A stretch of DNA of 64,000 nt from Bacteroidales bacterium UBA6267 (lineage in GTDB: Bacteria > Bacteroidota > Bacteroidia > Bacteroidales > UBA1556), in NCBI GenBank assembly GCA_002440745.1, contig DJVB01000066.1, positions 1 to 64,000 on the forward strand, given 5' to 3'. Position 1 is the first letter of the stretch; each line of letters starts with the position of its first letter. A model generated the notes under the pieces. It made no database searches and was not told the DNA's origin. It saw only the letters and a list, made by a program, of their open reading frames with translations. The position numbers and the translations under genes are program-made. This document shows positions 9,702 to 19,400 of this stretch, piece after piece.

Positions 9702-9812
9702 GATTTTAGAATGTTAATATGTTAATAATTATGTGAATATTAAAAGAATTACTTTTACCACGGAATTATAAGTCAAACTAATTTTATTGCACAAGTTTAT
9801 AAAGTTGAAACC

Positions 9813-10940
9813 ATGAAATTTATAGTATCAAGCGAGGTCCTTACCTCAGCCCTTCAAAAAGTAAGTGGAGTTCTAAGCGCTAAGAGCTCGTTACCTATAT
9901 TAAATAACTATTTATTTGATATAAAAGGTAATCAATTAACCATCACCGCTTCCGACATTGAAACAACGATGGAAGTAAATCTTGAACTTTCGATGGCAGA
10001 CGGTGAAGGCACCATAGCTATACCGGCAAAAATCACCTTAGAAACTTTGCGCACCTTGCCAAATACTCCGGTAGTGTTTAACATTGATGAGAAAACTAAA
10101 GCCATCGAAATGAGCACTGAAACCGGATCGTTTAGGAATATTGGTTTTGATGCTGACGAATTTCCTAAAATAGCAAGCATTGAAGACAGTAAAACCATCA
10201 CAATTCCCACAGCATTTCTACTGCGCGGTTTAAACAAAACTCATTTTGCAACAGGAAATGATGAAATGAGACCGGTGATGATGGGTGTTAATATGGAGTT
10301 TACTTCAAAAGGAGTTATTTTCGTTGGTACTGATGCCCATAAACTTGTAAAATATGTGTATTCCGGAACACAGAGCAGTGAAGAAGACTCGATTATTTTC
10401 CCGAAAAAACCTATGAATTTGTTGAGAAGCAATTTATCAGGCATCCAAGACGAAGAGGTTACAATTGAGTATAATCAAAAGAATATCCGGTTCAAATTTG
10501 ACAATTTCACCATGACCAGCCGATTAGTCAATGGTAAATATCCTAATTACGAAGTTGTTATCCCCGTTAACAATCCAAATATATTAGTCGTCGATCGCGC
10601 TTCATTTTTGAACACCCTACGCAGGGTTTCCATTTATGCCAATCAATCAACCCTGCAAGTGCGATTAAGTATAAGTGGCAACTCCTTAAAAATGAGTGCC
10701 GAAGATGTTGATTTCAGCAATGCCGGTTTGGAACATCTGACCGTAAACTACACCGGAGAAGATATGGATATAGGATTCAACTCTAAATTTTTGGTTGAGA
10801 TGCTTCAAAATATGGATAGTGAGCAGGTTCAAATCGAAATGTCAACACCGGGAAGAGCCGGAATCATTATTCCTCACGGAGTAGATGATGACGAAGAATC
10901 TATTTTGATGCTTGTAATGCCTATAATGCTTGGTCAATAA
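9813..10940 (+). CDS. dnaN: DNA polymerase III beta sliding clamp DnaN
   Basis: A 375-residue protein with the three-domain clamp fold. It begins MKFIVSSEVLTSALQKVSGV and contains RSSLPILNNY-like KSSLPILNNYLF, the domain 2 segment ATGNDEMRPVMMGV, FVGTDAHKLVKY, NGKYPNYEVVIP, and the C-terminal MLVMPIML that forms the partner-binding pocket. DnaN tethers the replicative polymerase to DNA. It is not next to dnaA here; in this lineage it follows the gldFG operon. A strong terminator follows 17 bp after the stop. The upstream TACTTTTA at 9750-9757 is only an approximate -7 element. Confidence 0.98.
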   Translation: MKFIVSSEVLTSALQKVSGVLSAKSSLPILNNYLFDIKGNQLTITASDIETTMEVNLELSMADGEGTIAIPAKITLETLRTLPNTPVVFNIDEKTKAIEMSTETGSFRNIGFDADEFPKIASIEDSKTITIPTAFLLRGLNKTHFATGNDEMRPVMMGVNMEFTSKGVIFVGTDAHKLVKYVYSGTQSSEEDSIIFPKKPMNLLRSNLSGIQDEEVTIEYNQKNIRFKFDNFTMTSRLVNGKYPNYEVVIPVNNPNILVVDRASFLNTLRRVSIYANQSTLQVRLSISGNSLKMSAEDVDFSNAGLEHLTVNYTGEDMDIGFNSKFLVEMLQNMDSEQVQIEMSTPGRAGIIIPHGVDDDEESILMLVMPIMLGQ

Positions 10941-10957
10941 CAAAACCATCAAATAAT

Positions 10958-10988
10958 AAAACCCCGAAAAAAATCGGGGTTTTTTTTG
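10958..10988 (+). terminator. Rho-independent terminator of dnaN
   Basis: The inverted repeat AAAACCCCGA (10958-10967) / TCGGGGTTTT (10974-10983) with a six-base loop is followed by a T run. It ends the dnaN transcript before cdaA. Confidence 0.92.
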
Positions 10989-11029
10989 TGTTTTAGTTTC
11001 CACAAAGAAACATTTACTAATTTCGCCGC

Positions 11030-11833
11030 ATGACACCAACTGACTTACTTTTTATTCAAATCACTTTTTCGGACATCCTCGACATACTCTTGGTAGCCTA
11101 CCTCTTATATGCTATCTATAAATTAGTTAAGGGTTCGGTAGCGATAAATATTTTGGCCGGACTACTACTGATTTATTTCTTGTGGAAAGTAGTGGATTTG
11201 GCAAATATGAGGATGTTGTCAGAAATTTTGAACCAGTTTATCAGTGTGGGTGTTTTAGCATTAATTATTGTTTTTCAACCTGAAATCAGAAAATTTCTGA
11301 TTCTACTTGGTCAGCAAGCAGCCGAAGGGGTGAAAAACAATCGAAGATTCCGCTTAGTCCGATTTTTCGATCAGAAAAAAGATATCGAATTGAATATTGC
11401 CGAAATTGTTAAAGCTTGTGAATCAATGGCTTTACAAAGCATTGGAGCATTAATAATTATCACCAGAGAGAATGAACTAATCGAAGAAAAAGCAAGCGGA
11501 CAGTTTATTAGTGCCACAATTTCGGCCCCTTTAGTGGAAACGATTTTTTACAAGAATAACCCTTTGCATGATGGTGCGATGATAATTTCTAACAATAAAA
11601 TTATTGCCTCAAGATGCGTTTTAAATATCACGAAAAATAATAATTTCCCGGCAGAATATGGACTTCGGCACCGCGCTGCTGCCGGTATTAGCGAACAAAC
11701 AGATGCTTTTGCAATCGTTGTCAGCGAACAAACCGGAAAAATTTCTATTGCTGATAAAGGAGACGTGCGCTTTGATATTTCTCCAATAGAATTAAAGCGA
11801 ACCTTATTATCCGAGTTTAGTTCGGCAAGGTAA
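11030..11833 (+). CDS. cdaA: Membrane diadenylate cyclase CdaA (TIGR00159/DisA_N)
   Basis: It makes c-di-AMP from two ATP. Three hydrophobic segments lie at about residues 13-35, 38-58 and 69-88. The DAC domain follows at about 100-260, with the nucleotide-binding motifs LHDGAMII (DGA) and GLRHRAAAGIS (RHR). Length 267 matches CdaA/YbbP. It is monocistronic between the dnaN terminator and a convergent minus-strand operon; its last 17 bases overlap the 3' end of the lipoprotein gene. The start ATG lies 42 bases after the terminator T run, with a near-consensus TAATTTCG promoter element just upstream. No cdaR-like regulator is visible next to it. Confidence 0.93.
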   Translation: MTPTDLLFIQITFSDILDILLVAYLLYAIYKLVKGSVAINILAGLLLIYFLWKVVDLANMRMLSEILNQFISVGVLALIIVFQPEIRKFLILLGQQAAEGVKNNRRFRLVRFFDQKKDIELNIAEIVKACESMALQSIGALIIITRENELIEEKASGQFISATISAPLVETIFYKNNPLHDGAMIISNNKIIASRCVLNITKNNNFPAEYGLRHRAAAGISEQTDAFAIVVSEQTGKISIADKGDVRFDISPIELKRTLLSEFSSAR

Positions 11834-12371
11834 CAGCCGAACTATCAGCTTTCTCAAATTCCTTTATCAATTCTTCGGGAGATTTTCCCAAAACTTGAAT
11901 ATAAAGTTTAGCATTTTCTGATAGCTCATGATTAGGAAACTGTTTTATCAATGATTCAAATGCAATGCGCGCTTTCTCCGTGCTATGAATTCGATCTTCC
12001 CAAATAAAACCCTGAAGATAAATAGCTTGTGGCACCAAACTAGCATTTGGATATTTCTGAATTAAAGAGTCTAACGAATTAATTGCTAGTTGACTTTCCC
12101 CAATATTCATTTGAATTTCGCCAGTCTTGAAAAGGTATTTTGGTGAAAGTGTATCATCTGGATAGGTTGCGATATAATCAGAATATAAGTCAATCAAACG
12201 CTTGGCAACTTCGATATCCATCGGAGCATTGACAGCTTTAGCAATTTTCTGTTCTTCAGCTTGAATCAAATCTAACTGAATTTGGCGCGAATCGGTGCAA
12301 GCCGAAAACACCAACATAGAAAATAACATTACAGAAAAACCAAGATTATAAATTGTTCTCATAACTTTCAT
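11817..12371 (-). CDS. TPR-type lipoprotein, last gene of ruvX-def operon
   Basis: A lipoprotein signal with lipobox LVFSAC places the lipidated Cys at residue 25. The mature part has at least two TPR-like helical pairs, including SPKYLFKTGEIQMNIGESQL and PQAIYLQGFIWEDRI with YPNASL and FPNHELSENAKLYI spacers. This resembles the tetratricopeptide core of BamD/YfiO-like or tol-pal system proteins, but at 184 residues it is shorter than BamD. A peptide-binding scaffold role is inferred. It begins 21 bp after def, in the same operon, and its 3' end overlaps cdaA by 17 bp in convergent orientation. An alternative start is Met4. Confidence 0.7.
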   Translation of the reverse strand: MKVMRTIYNLGFSVMLFSMLVFSACTDSRQIQLDLIQAEEQKIAKAVNAPMDIEVAKRLIDLYSDYIATYPDDTLSPKYLFKTGEIQMNIGESQLAINSLDSLIQKYPNASLVPQAIYLQGFIWEDRIHSTEKARIAFESLIKQFPNHELSENAKLYIQVLGKSPEELIKEFEKADSSAVTLPN

Positions 12372-12392
12372 ATTAAACCATTAAATCTAAAA

Positions 12393-12962
12393 TTATTTTT
12401 TCTTTTTTAGAGGAGGAAAGATCATTTTATAATCCACATCCACCTTACCTTTTGTAATGTCCAATAACTTTCCACGAATCAAAGTTTTCTTTAGTGGGGA
12501 TAGTCTGTCGGTGAACATAACACCTTCTAAATGGTCGTATTCATGTTGAATTATCCGAGCCAAAAGCCCATCAAAAACTTTAATATGAAATTCCCAATTT
12601 TCATCAAAATACTGAATCTTCAAGGCCGGTTTACGAAACACATCTTCATTAATTCCAGGAATGGAAAGACAACCTTCGTTAAAAGCCCACTCATCACCCC
12701 GTTCTTCAATAATATGAGGATTGATAAATACAAGTTTCAAAGGTGAGTCAGTTTTAATTTCATCGGCATAAGGAGTCGCATCGACTAAGAAAAGCCGAAT
12801 AGATTTATTGATTTGAGGAGCAGCTAAGCCAACACCATTGGAAACATGCATCGACTCAAACATTGCTTCAATTAATTCATTTAGCCCGAGGTAATCTTTT
12901 GTGATTTCCTCCGCTTTCTTTCGTAATGTTGGATGGCCATAAGCCACAATTGGGAATGTCAT
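12393..12962 (-). CDS. def: Peptide deformylase
   Basis: Removes the formyl group from the N-terminal methionine of new proteins using a metal ion. All three family motifs are present: GVGLAAPQI (motif 1), EGCLSIPG (motif 2, metal-ligand Cys) and QHEYDHLEG (motif 3, two His ligands and the catalytic Glu). Length 189 is usual. The start ATG is 3 bp from the ruvX stop, indicating an operon with translational coupling. Confidence 0.97.
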   Translation of the reverse strand: MTFPIVAYGHPTLRKKAEEITKDYLGLNELIEAMFESMHVSNGVGLAAPQINKSIRLFLVDATPYADEIKTDSPLKLVFINPHIIEERGDEWAFNEGCLSIPGINEDVFRKPALKIQYFDENWEFHIKVFDGLLARIIQHEYDHLEGVMFTDRLSPLKKTLIRGKLLDITKGKVDVDYKMIFPPLKKKK

Positions 12963-12965
12963 AGT

Positions 12966-13379
12966 TTAATGTTTTGAAGTTAGCCACGATTGCAAAATAA
13001 TTGCAGCACTGATTTTGTCCACTGTTGCCTTATTTTGACGGTCTTTCTTTTTCATGCCCGAGTCAATCATAGCTTGAAAAGCAATCTTAGAAGTGAACCT
13101 TTCATCTACCCTATCCACCGGAATATCAGGGAATTGACGAGTAAGATTAACAACAAAAGGTTCGATAAATCTGGCGGAGTCCGAATTTGAGTTATCCATT
13201 TTCTTAGGCAATCCGACTACAAAACGCTCAACTTTTTCTGAAACAACATAAGCCTTTAAAAAAGCTACTAAATCTTTTGAAAGTACCGTTGTCAGAGGTG
13301 TTGCGATTATTTGATCGGGATCAGTAACTGCTATTCCCGAGCGTTTTCCACCATAATCAATTGCTAAAACTCTTGCCAT
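12966..13379 (-). CDS. ruvX: RuvX/YqgF-family Holliday junction resolvase
   Basis: An RNase H-fold nuclease of 137 residues, implicated in Holliday junction resolution and in 16S rRNA 5' maturation in other bacteria. Motifs: LAIDYGGKRSGIAVTDP (first catalytic Asp at residue 8), FVVGLPKKMDNS, VDERFTSKIA (catalytic Glu) and DKISAAIILQSWL (last Asp). It is the first gene of the operon with def and the TPR lipoprotein. A TAATTTTG promoter element lies 11 bases before the start codon, so the leader must be extremely short. Confidence 0.92.
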   Translation of the reverse strand: MARVLAIDYGGKRSGIAVTDPDQIIATPLTTVLSKDLVAFLKAYVVSEKVERFVVGLPKKMDNSNSDSARFIEPFVVNLTRQFPDIPVDRVDERFTSKIAFQAMIDSGMKKKDRQNKATVDKISAAIILQSWLTSKH

Positions 13380-13389
13380 AATTGAGGCG

Positions 13390-13397
13390 CAAAATTA
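13390..13397 (-). promoter_or_regulatory. -7 promoter element for ruvX-def operon
   Basis: The minus strand reads TAATTTTG, fitting TAnnTTTG, 11-18 bases before the ruvX ATG. Transcription would start only a few bases before the start codon, or at it. There is no good -33 element; the region overlaps the terminator of giant 1. Confidence 0.4.
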
Positions 13398-13400
13398 TAG

Positions 13401-13429
13401 AAAAACCCGAATGAAAATTCATTCGGGTT
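13401..13429 (-). terminator. Terminator of giant gene 1
   Basis: AACCCGAATGAA (13404-13415) pairs perfectly with TTCATTCGGGTT (13418-13429). On the minus strand the hairpin is followed by TTTTT. It lies 24 bp after the giant 1 stop and separates it from ruvX. Confidence 0.88.
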
Positions 13430-13452
13430 ATTTAATAATTGTCAAAACCTAT

Positions 13453-16400
13453 TTACTTTATTTGGACAAGTTTTTTGGTAACAACTTTATCATTAATGGT
13501 CAAGCGCAAGAAATATAATCCTTCATCTAAACCTTGATTTTGAGCCGAAAAAATCACATTATACTTACCAGCACTGTATGCTGTCGAAGGGATATTAAAA
13601 ACCATTTGCCCCATAGCATTGAAAACCTCAACGATTACATCTGATTGATAATTAAGCTCATAAACGACATTCACCTCGTCTGTAAATGGATTAGGGAACA
13701 CGTTTACAGTGAATTGCTCTCTATACGATTCAATTCCATCAGGCACCACATCGATATAGCCAAATTTAGTGAATGAATTTACGCCATCATTATTAGTCAC
13801 CGTCAGAGTTACATCATACACACCAATGGAATCGTACTGATGCGCCGGATTTTGCTGGGTACTTGTTGTTCCATCGCCAAAATTCCAGTACCATCCGGTA
13901 GGTCCGCCCGAAGATTGGTCGAAGAACATAACAACCAAAGGAGCCTGACCTTGTGTAGGAGTAGCTATAAAATTGGCAGACAAGGTGTTTGGTGTTTGGA
14001 AACCGTTTGTTGCCTGATTCGATCGACTGGTGTTATAGTTTGTATTAGCTTTAGTAGGATTACAAGGGCCACCGGGTCTAATCACCTCAACCTGATACCA
14101 TAATGGCATTTGTGCTGTGATTGTATCGTGCCACATAAAGATATTTCCATTGACAGAATCAACGAGAGTCCAGACCTGTGTAGTATCGGCTCGCCAGATA
14201 CGATAAGAGGCCACTTGGAAACCTTGGTAACCATTCCAAAGCAAATTATAGCCACTTGGAACCGCCTGACTAACTGCAAGATGCATGGTTTTATGAGGCA
14301 TACTAAGCGCAGATTCATTTCCACAACTATCAACCACAGAAATGGCGTAACGGTCGGCATGAGCCACAGGATTAGAGGTCAAATCTAAAACAACCGCTAA
14401 ACTATCGAAAGGCTTATTCTCAATTAGATTCCAAACTCCCGTTACGGATGATTCGCGATAAATATTATAAGAAGATATTCCAACGCCCGGAGTTTTTTCC
14501 CAAACTACCATATTCTTTTGAGTAGCGGAATCCACACCGGCCATGCAAATATCAGCTCCGGGGTATGGAAGCACAACATTTACATTCACCGTATCGCTAT
14601 TTCCTTGACAACCATATTGATTCGTCACATTAACCCAATAATCACCTGATTGTGTTACAGTTATCTGATTATTAAACGAACCGTTGCTCCATAAGCAGTT
14701 GTATCCAAATCCGGGAGATAAAACCACCTGACCTCCCAGACAGAAAGTTGTGTCATTACCCAAATCAACCTGAGGATTCTGATGTACAGTGATGGTTTTC
14801 GCTGATGAATTTACTGAATTACAAATATTTGTAACTTTACAATAATAGGAACCTGCATCTGATTGGCTTAGATTGGACATGGAAAAATTTGGATTGTTTA
14901 AACCTGACTGAGCTACTCCCGATTTATACCATTGATAGCTTAAAGGTGCGGTCCCATTCGCGTTAACTGCTAATTGAACTGATTCACCCTCACAACGACT
15001 TGAATCACCGGATTGAGACGAAATCTGAACTACTTTATTAATTGTTAATGCAATATTAGAGGTTTGAATACTTCCACAATTATTCGTTGCGACAGCGTGA
15101 TAAACCCCTGCGTTATTGGTATCTACAGAAGGAATAACATAAATATTGTTTAAAGCGCCGGAAATGGAATTTTGATCTTTAAACCATTGATAACTAATTG
15201 GAGTTGAGCCATTAACATTCATATTGAAAAGCATGGATTCACCTTGACAAAGTGTATCTGAATTAGATTGAGAAAGTATCGAGGGAGCCGTTCTAACAGT
15301 CAAAGTTTTAGGAGTGGAAACGATGGATCCGCATGAATTGCTGATGATGCAATAATAATTTCCGGCATTTGCCGATAAAATATTTGCCAAAGTATAAGAA
15401 TTAGCATTTGCTCCATAAACCTGACCTGTGTCGCTATACCACTGATAATTCAATGGAGCTGTACCGTTAACTGAAACAGAAAACAACATGGACTCTCCTT
15501 CACATTTTGTGGCGGAATTTGATTGTGAGACAAAAGCTGGGGCCTCTTTGATAGTCAAAACTTTATCCGTTGAAGTTGCAGAACCGCAGCTATTTGATAC
15601 AACGCAGTAATAGGTAGCTGCATCAGAAGTATCCACTGAATTGAGGATGTAAAGGTTGTTGATTGCTCCACTTAAGGCAGTTGCATCTTTATACCATTGG
15701 TACTGCAAAGGACTTGTCCCTGTGGCATTTACAGAAAATGAGAATGCTGAACCAACACATTTTGTTGCTCCTGCCGATTGACTTGTGATAGTTGGTGCCT
15801 GATTAATAGTAACTACAATCGGAGCAGTTGATGTAGAACCACAAAGATTTGTTGCTACACAAATATAACTACCCGCATCTGAACTATCAATTGAGCTAAC
15901 AGAATATGTTGAATTATTTGCACCGGTAATAACTTGATTATCAAGTTTCCACTGATATGAAATAGGAGCAGTTCCGGATGCGGATGTGCTTAAAAACATC
16001 GCACTATTCTCGCAAAGACTTTGACTTGAACTCTGAGAAATATAAGCCGGAGCCTCATTAACCACTACAGTCATTGCATTGGAATTAACTGAACCACAAC
16101 TATTTGAAACAATACAATAATAACTACCCTGATCAGAATTGTCCATCTGATAGAAATTCAGCGTTGAATTTGTACTTCCTGTCATAAGTGTTGCATTTTT
16201 ATACCATTGATAGGAAACAGAACCTGAACCACTTCCAGTAACTGATAAATTAGCATTTACACCTGAACAGACCGTTAAACCGGTAGATTGTTGGGATATT
16301 GTCGGACCATAATTTACCGTGAGACTTCGAGTTGGACTTTGGGAAGAATTACAAACATTTGAAACCATACAATAATAATCCCCTGCAATTGTTGAGTCAA

Positions 16401-19400
16401 CTTGTGTAATACTATAAGTTGATGTTGTAGCTCCTGTGAGTGCAGATCCATCAAAATACCATTGGTAACTAATTGGAGATGAACCTGAAGCAGTTACTGA
16501 AAAGGCTGCAGAATTACCGGAACATTTCGTTAAACTCCCTGAAGAAGCAGAGATGAGAACAGGTTCATTGACTGTTAAAACTGCATTTTGTGAGGTCACA
16601 TTGCCACAAGAATTTGTGACTTTCACATAATAAGATCCTGCATCAGAATTAGAACAAGAAGAAATCTGATATGAAGAGGAAGTTGCGCCGGAAATTGAAA
16701 CCCCAGATTTATACCACTGGTAAGCCAAAGGAGTTGATCCTGAGGCGTTGACAGAAAAAATCACAGGCGAACCAACACAGCTCACAGCATTTGAGGGCTG
16801 ATTGATAATTGACGGACTTGAATTTACGGTTAAAATGATAGAAGCAGAACTTACTGAATTACAACCATTTGAAACCGCCACAGAATAGGTTCCGGCATCA
16901 GAACTACCTGCTGAAGCAATGCTATAACTATTATTATTAGCACCACTAATAGAAGATTGATTCTTATACCACTGATACGAAATAGGATTCGAACCCGAAG
17001 CAGTTACAGATAAAGAAGGGCTTGATCCTTCACAAACGGTTTGAGAACCTGATTGTGATAGGATAGTTACTTTCTGTTTTACAGTAAGTTGGGCATTATT
17101 TGAGCTAACTGTCCCACATGAATTAGAAACCTTAATATAGTAAGAGCCGGCATAAGAAGTATCCACTTGCGAAATAAGGTACGAATTGGTGTTAGCTCCT
17201 GAAATTGCAGTGTTATCCTTATACCATTGATAGTTTAATGGACTAGTCCCATTTGCTGAGGCTGAAAATACAACCGATAAATCTTCACAAACTGTTTTTG
17301 TAACAGGCTGCGAAACAATTGTGGGGTATTGATTAACAGTTAAATCAATATTATTTGACTGCAAACTATTGCACGAATTTGAAACAGAAACATAATAAAT
17401 TGCATCATCAAGGGAGTCGGCTGACGAAATTGATAAGGTATTATTTGTTGCCCCTGTAATCGCTGAATTATCTTTAAACCATAGATAACTAATTGGAGTT
17501 GAGCCGGATGCAGTGACCGATAAAACAGGACTTGCTCCTTCACAAACTGCCGATGAATTAGATTGAGCAGTGATAGCCACATTATTCTTCACTGTGAGAG
17601 TCGCCGTATTTGAATTGATATATCCGCAGCTATTTGAAACTTTAACATAATATGTCCCGGCATCAGAAGTAGCAGTTTGGGGAATAATATAAGTAGGGGA
17701 AGTTGCACCGGTTATCAAGCCGGAGCTATTATACCACTGATAAGATAGAGGTGCTGTTCCGGAGGCACTAACATTGAATACTGAAGAAAGATTTTCACAA
17801 ACTGAAGAGTTTTGGGGCTGATTATCAATTGTTGGACTGGTATTGACTGTCACCACAATATCCGATGAATTGGCATTTGAGCATAAATTGGAAACCTGAC
17901 AATAATAGGTTCCTGCGTCAGAAGTATCGACATTTGAAAGAGAAAAGGAAGATGATGTAGCTCCATTTATTGAACCGTTCTCGCTAAACCACTGATAGCT
18001 TATAGGAGAAGTTCCGGAAGCTGTTACTTGCAATAATTGGGTGTTACCTTCACATAAATTTAGTGCTGAACTTTGCGAACTAATCGACACCCCTGTATTA
18101 ACTGTTAAGGAAGAAGTGGTAGAAGTTGCACTGCCACAACTATTTGTTGCAACGCAATAATAATTTGCAGCATCCGATGTTGAAACCGGACTTATAAGAT
18201 ATGATGAACTCGTTGCTCCTGAAACTGAGATGCCACCTTTATACCATTGGTAGGTTATTGGAGTTGTACCATTTACCTGTACATCAAACAAAGCTGATTG
18301 ACCGGAGCATTTGGATAAAGTTTGAGGTTGAGTTGAAAAAGTTGGAGCCGATTTCACCGTTAAAGGTATTGAATTAGAAGATACGGAACCACAAACATTG
18401 GAAACTATGCAATAATAATTGTCCATATTTGATGTTGAGGAACTCGAGATAGTGTATGAATTATTAGTTGCAGAAGATAATGATCCTGAGCTATTATACC
18501 ATTGATAAGTTAAAGGCCCTGTACCTGTAGCGGTTAAACTAAAAATTGCAGGAGTTCCGGAACAGACTTCTACAGAACCTGTTTGCGATGAAATTGCCGG
18601 AAGTGTTTGAACTGTTACAACAATGCCTGCACTTGAAACCGGAGCCGAAACACAGCCATTCGAAACCTTGCAATAATAAGTTGCAGCATCCGAAGCAGCA
18701 ACCGAATTGATTGAGTATGAGCTTCCTGTAGCTCCGGAAATTGCATTCGAACCTTTATACCATTGATAAGAAATTGGAGCCGTTCCGGTGGCGTTAACCC
18801 AGAGGTTTATACTTTGATTTTCACAGACTGAAATGGAGGATGATTGTGAGCTGATTTCCGGCTTCTCATTTACAACCAAAACCGACTGATTTGTGCTGTC
18901 ACTTCCGCAAACATTAACAGCCTTACAATAGTAAATTCCCTGATCAGCAGTAGTTGCAGAGGTAATATTATAGGTCAAAGAGTTAGCAGCATTTATGGCA
19001 TTTCCAGACTTATACCATTGATAGGTAATGGGAAGGGTTCCTTGACTTGTCGTTGTAGAATAAGTGTAGCTATTATCTTCGCAGATATCATCAGTTGCCG
19101 AAATTGGTGTGAGGGAAGGTGCATATTTCAAGCTAAGCGTTGCTCCCGTACTTTGCGCTGCTCCACAATTATTCGTGGCTATCATGTAATAATTTGAGGC
19201 ATCATTAGAAGCAATCGAGTTTATGATGTAGGTGCTTTGGTTAGAATTGCTTCCTGCAACTATTTTAATATCCGGCCTTTTTGTATAAAGTTGACCGGTT
19301 GCTGAAGATGAGCATACATTCAACGCATCCTGATAAACCGCATGCGATGAATTGTAAGCTGTAACGGAATATTGAACAGAGGCATTTCCATTGGAAATCC

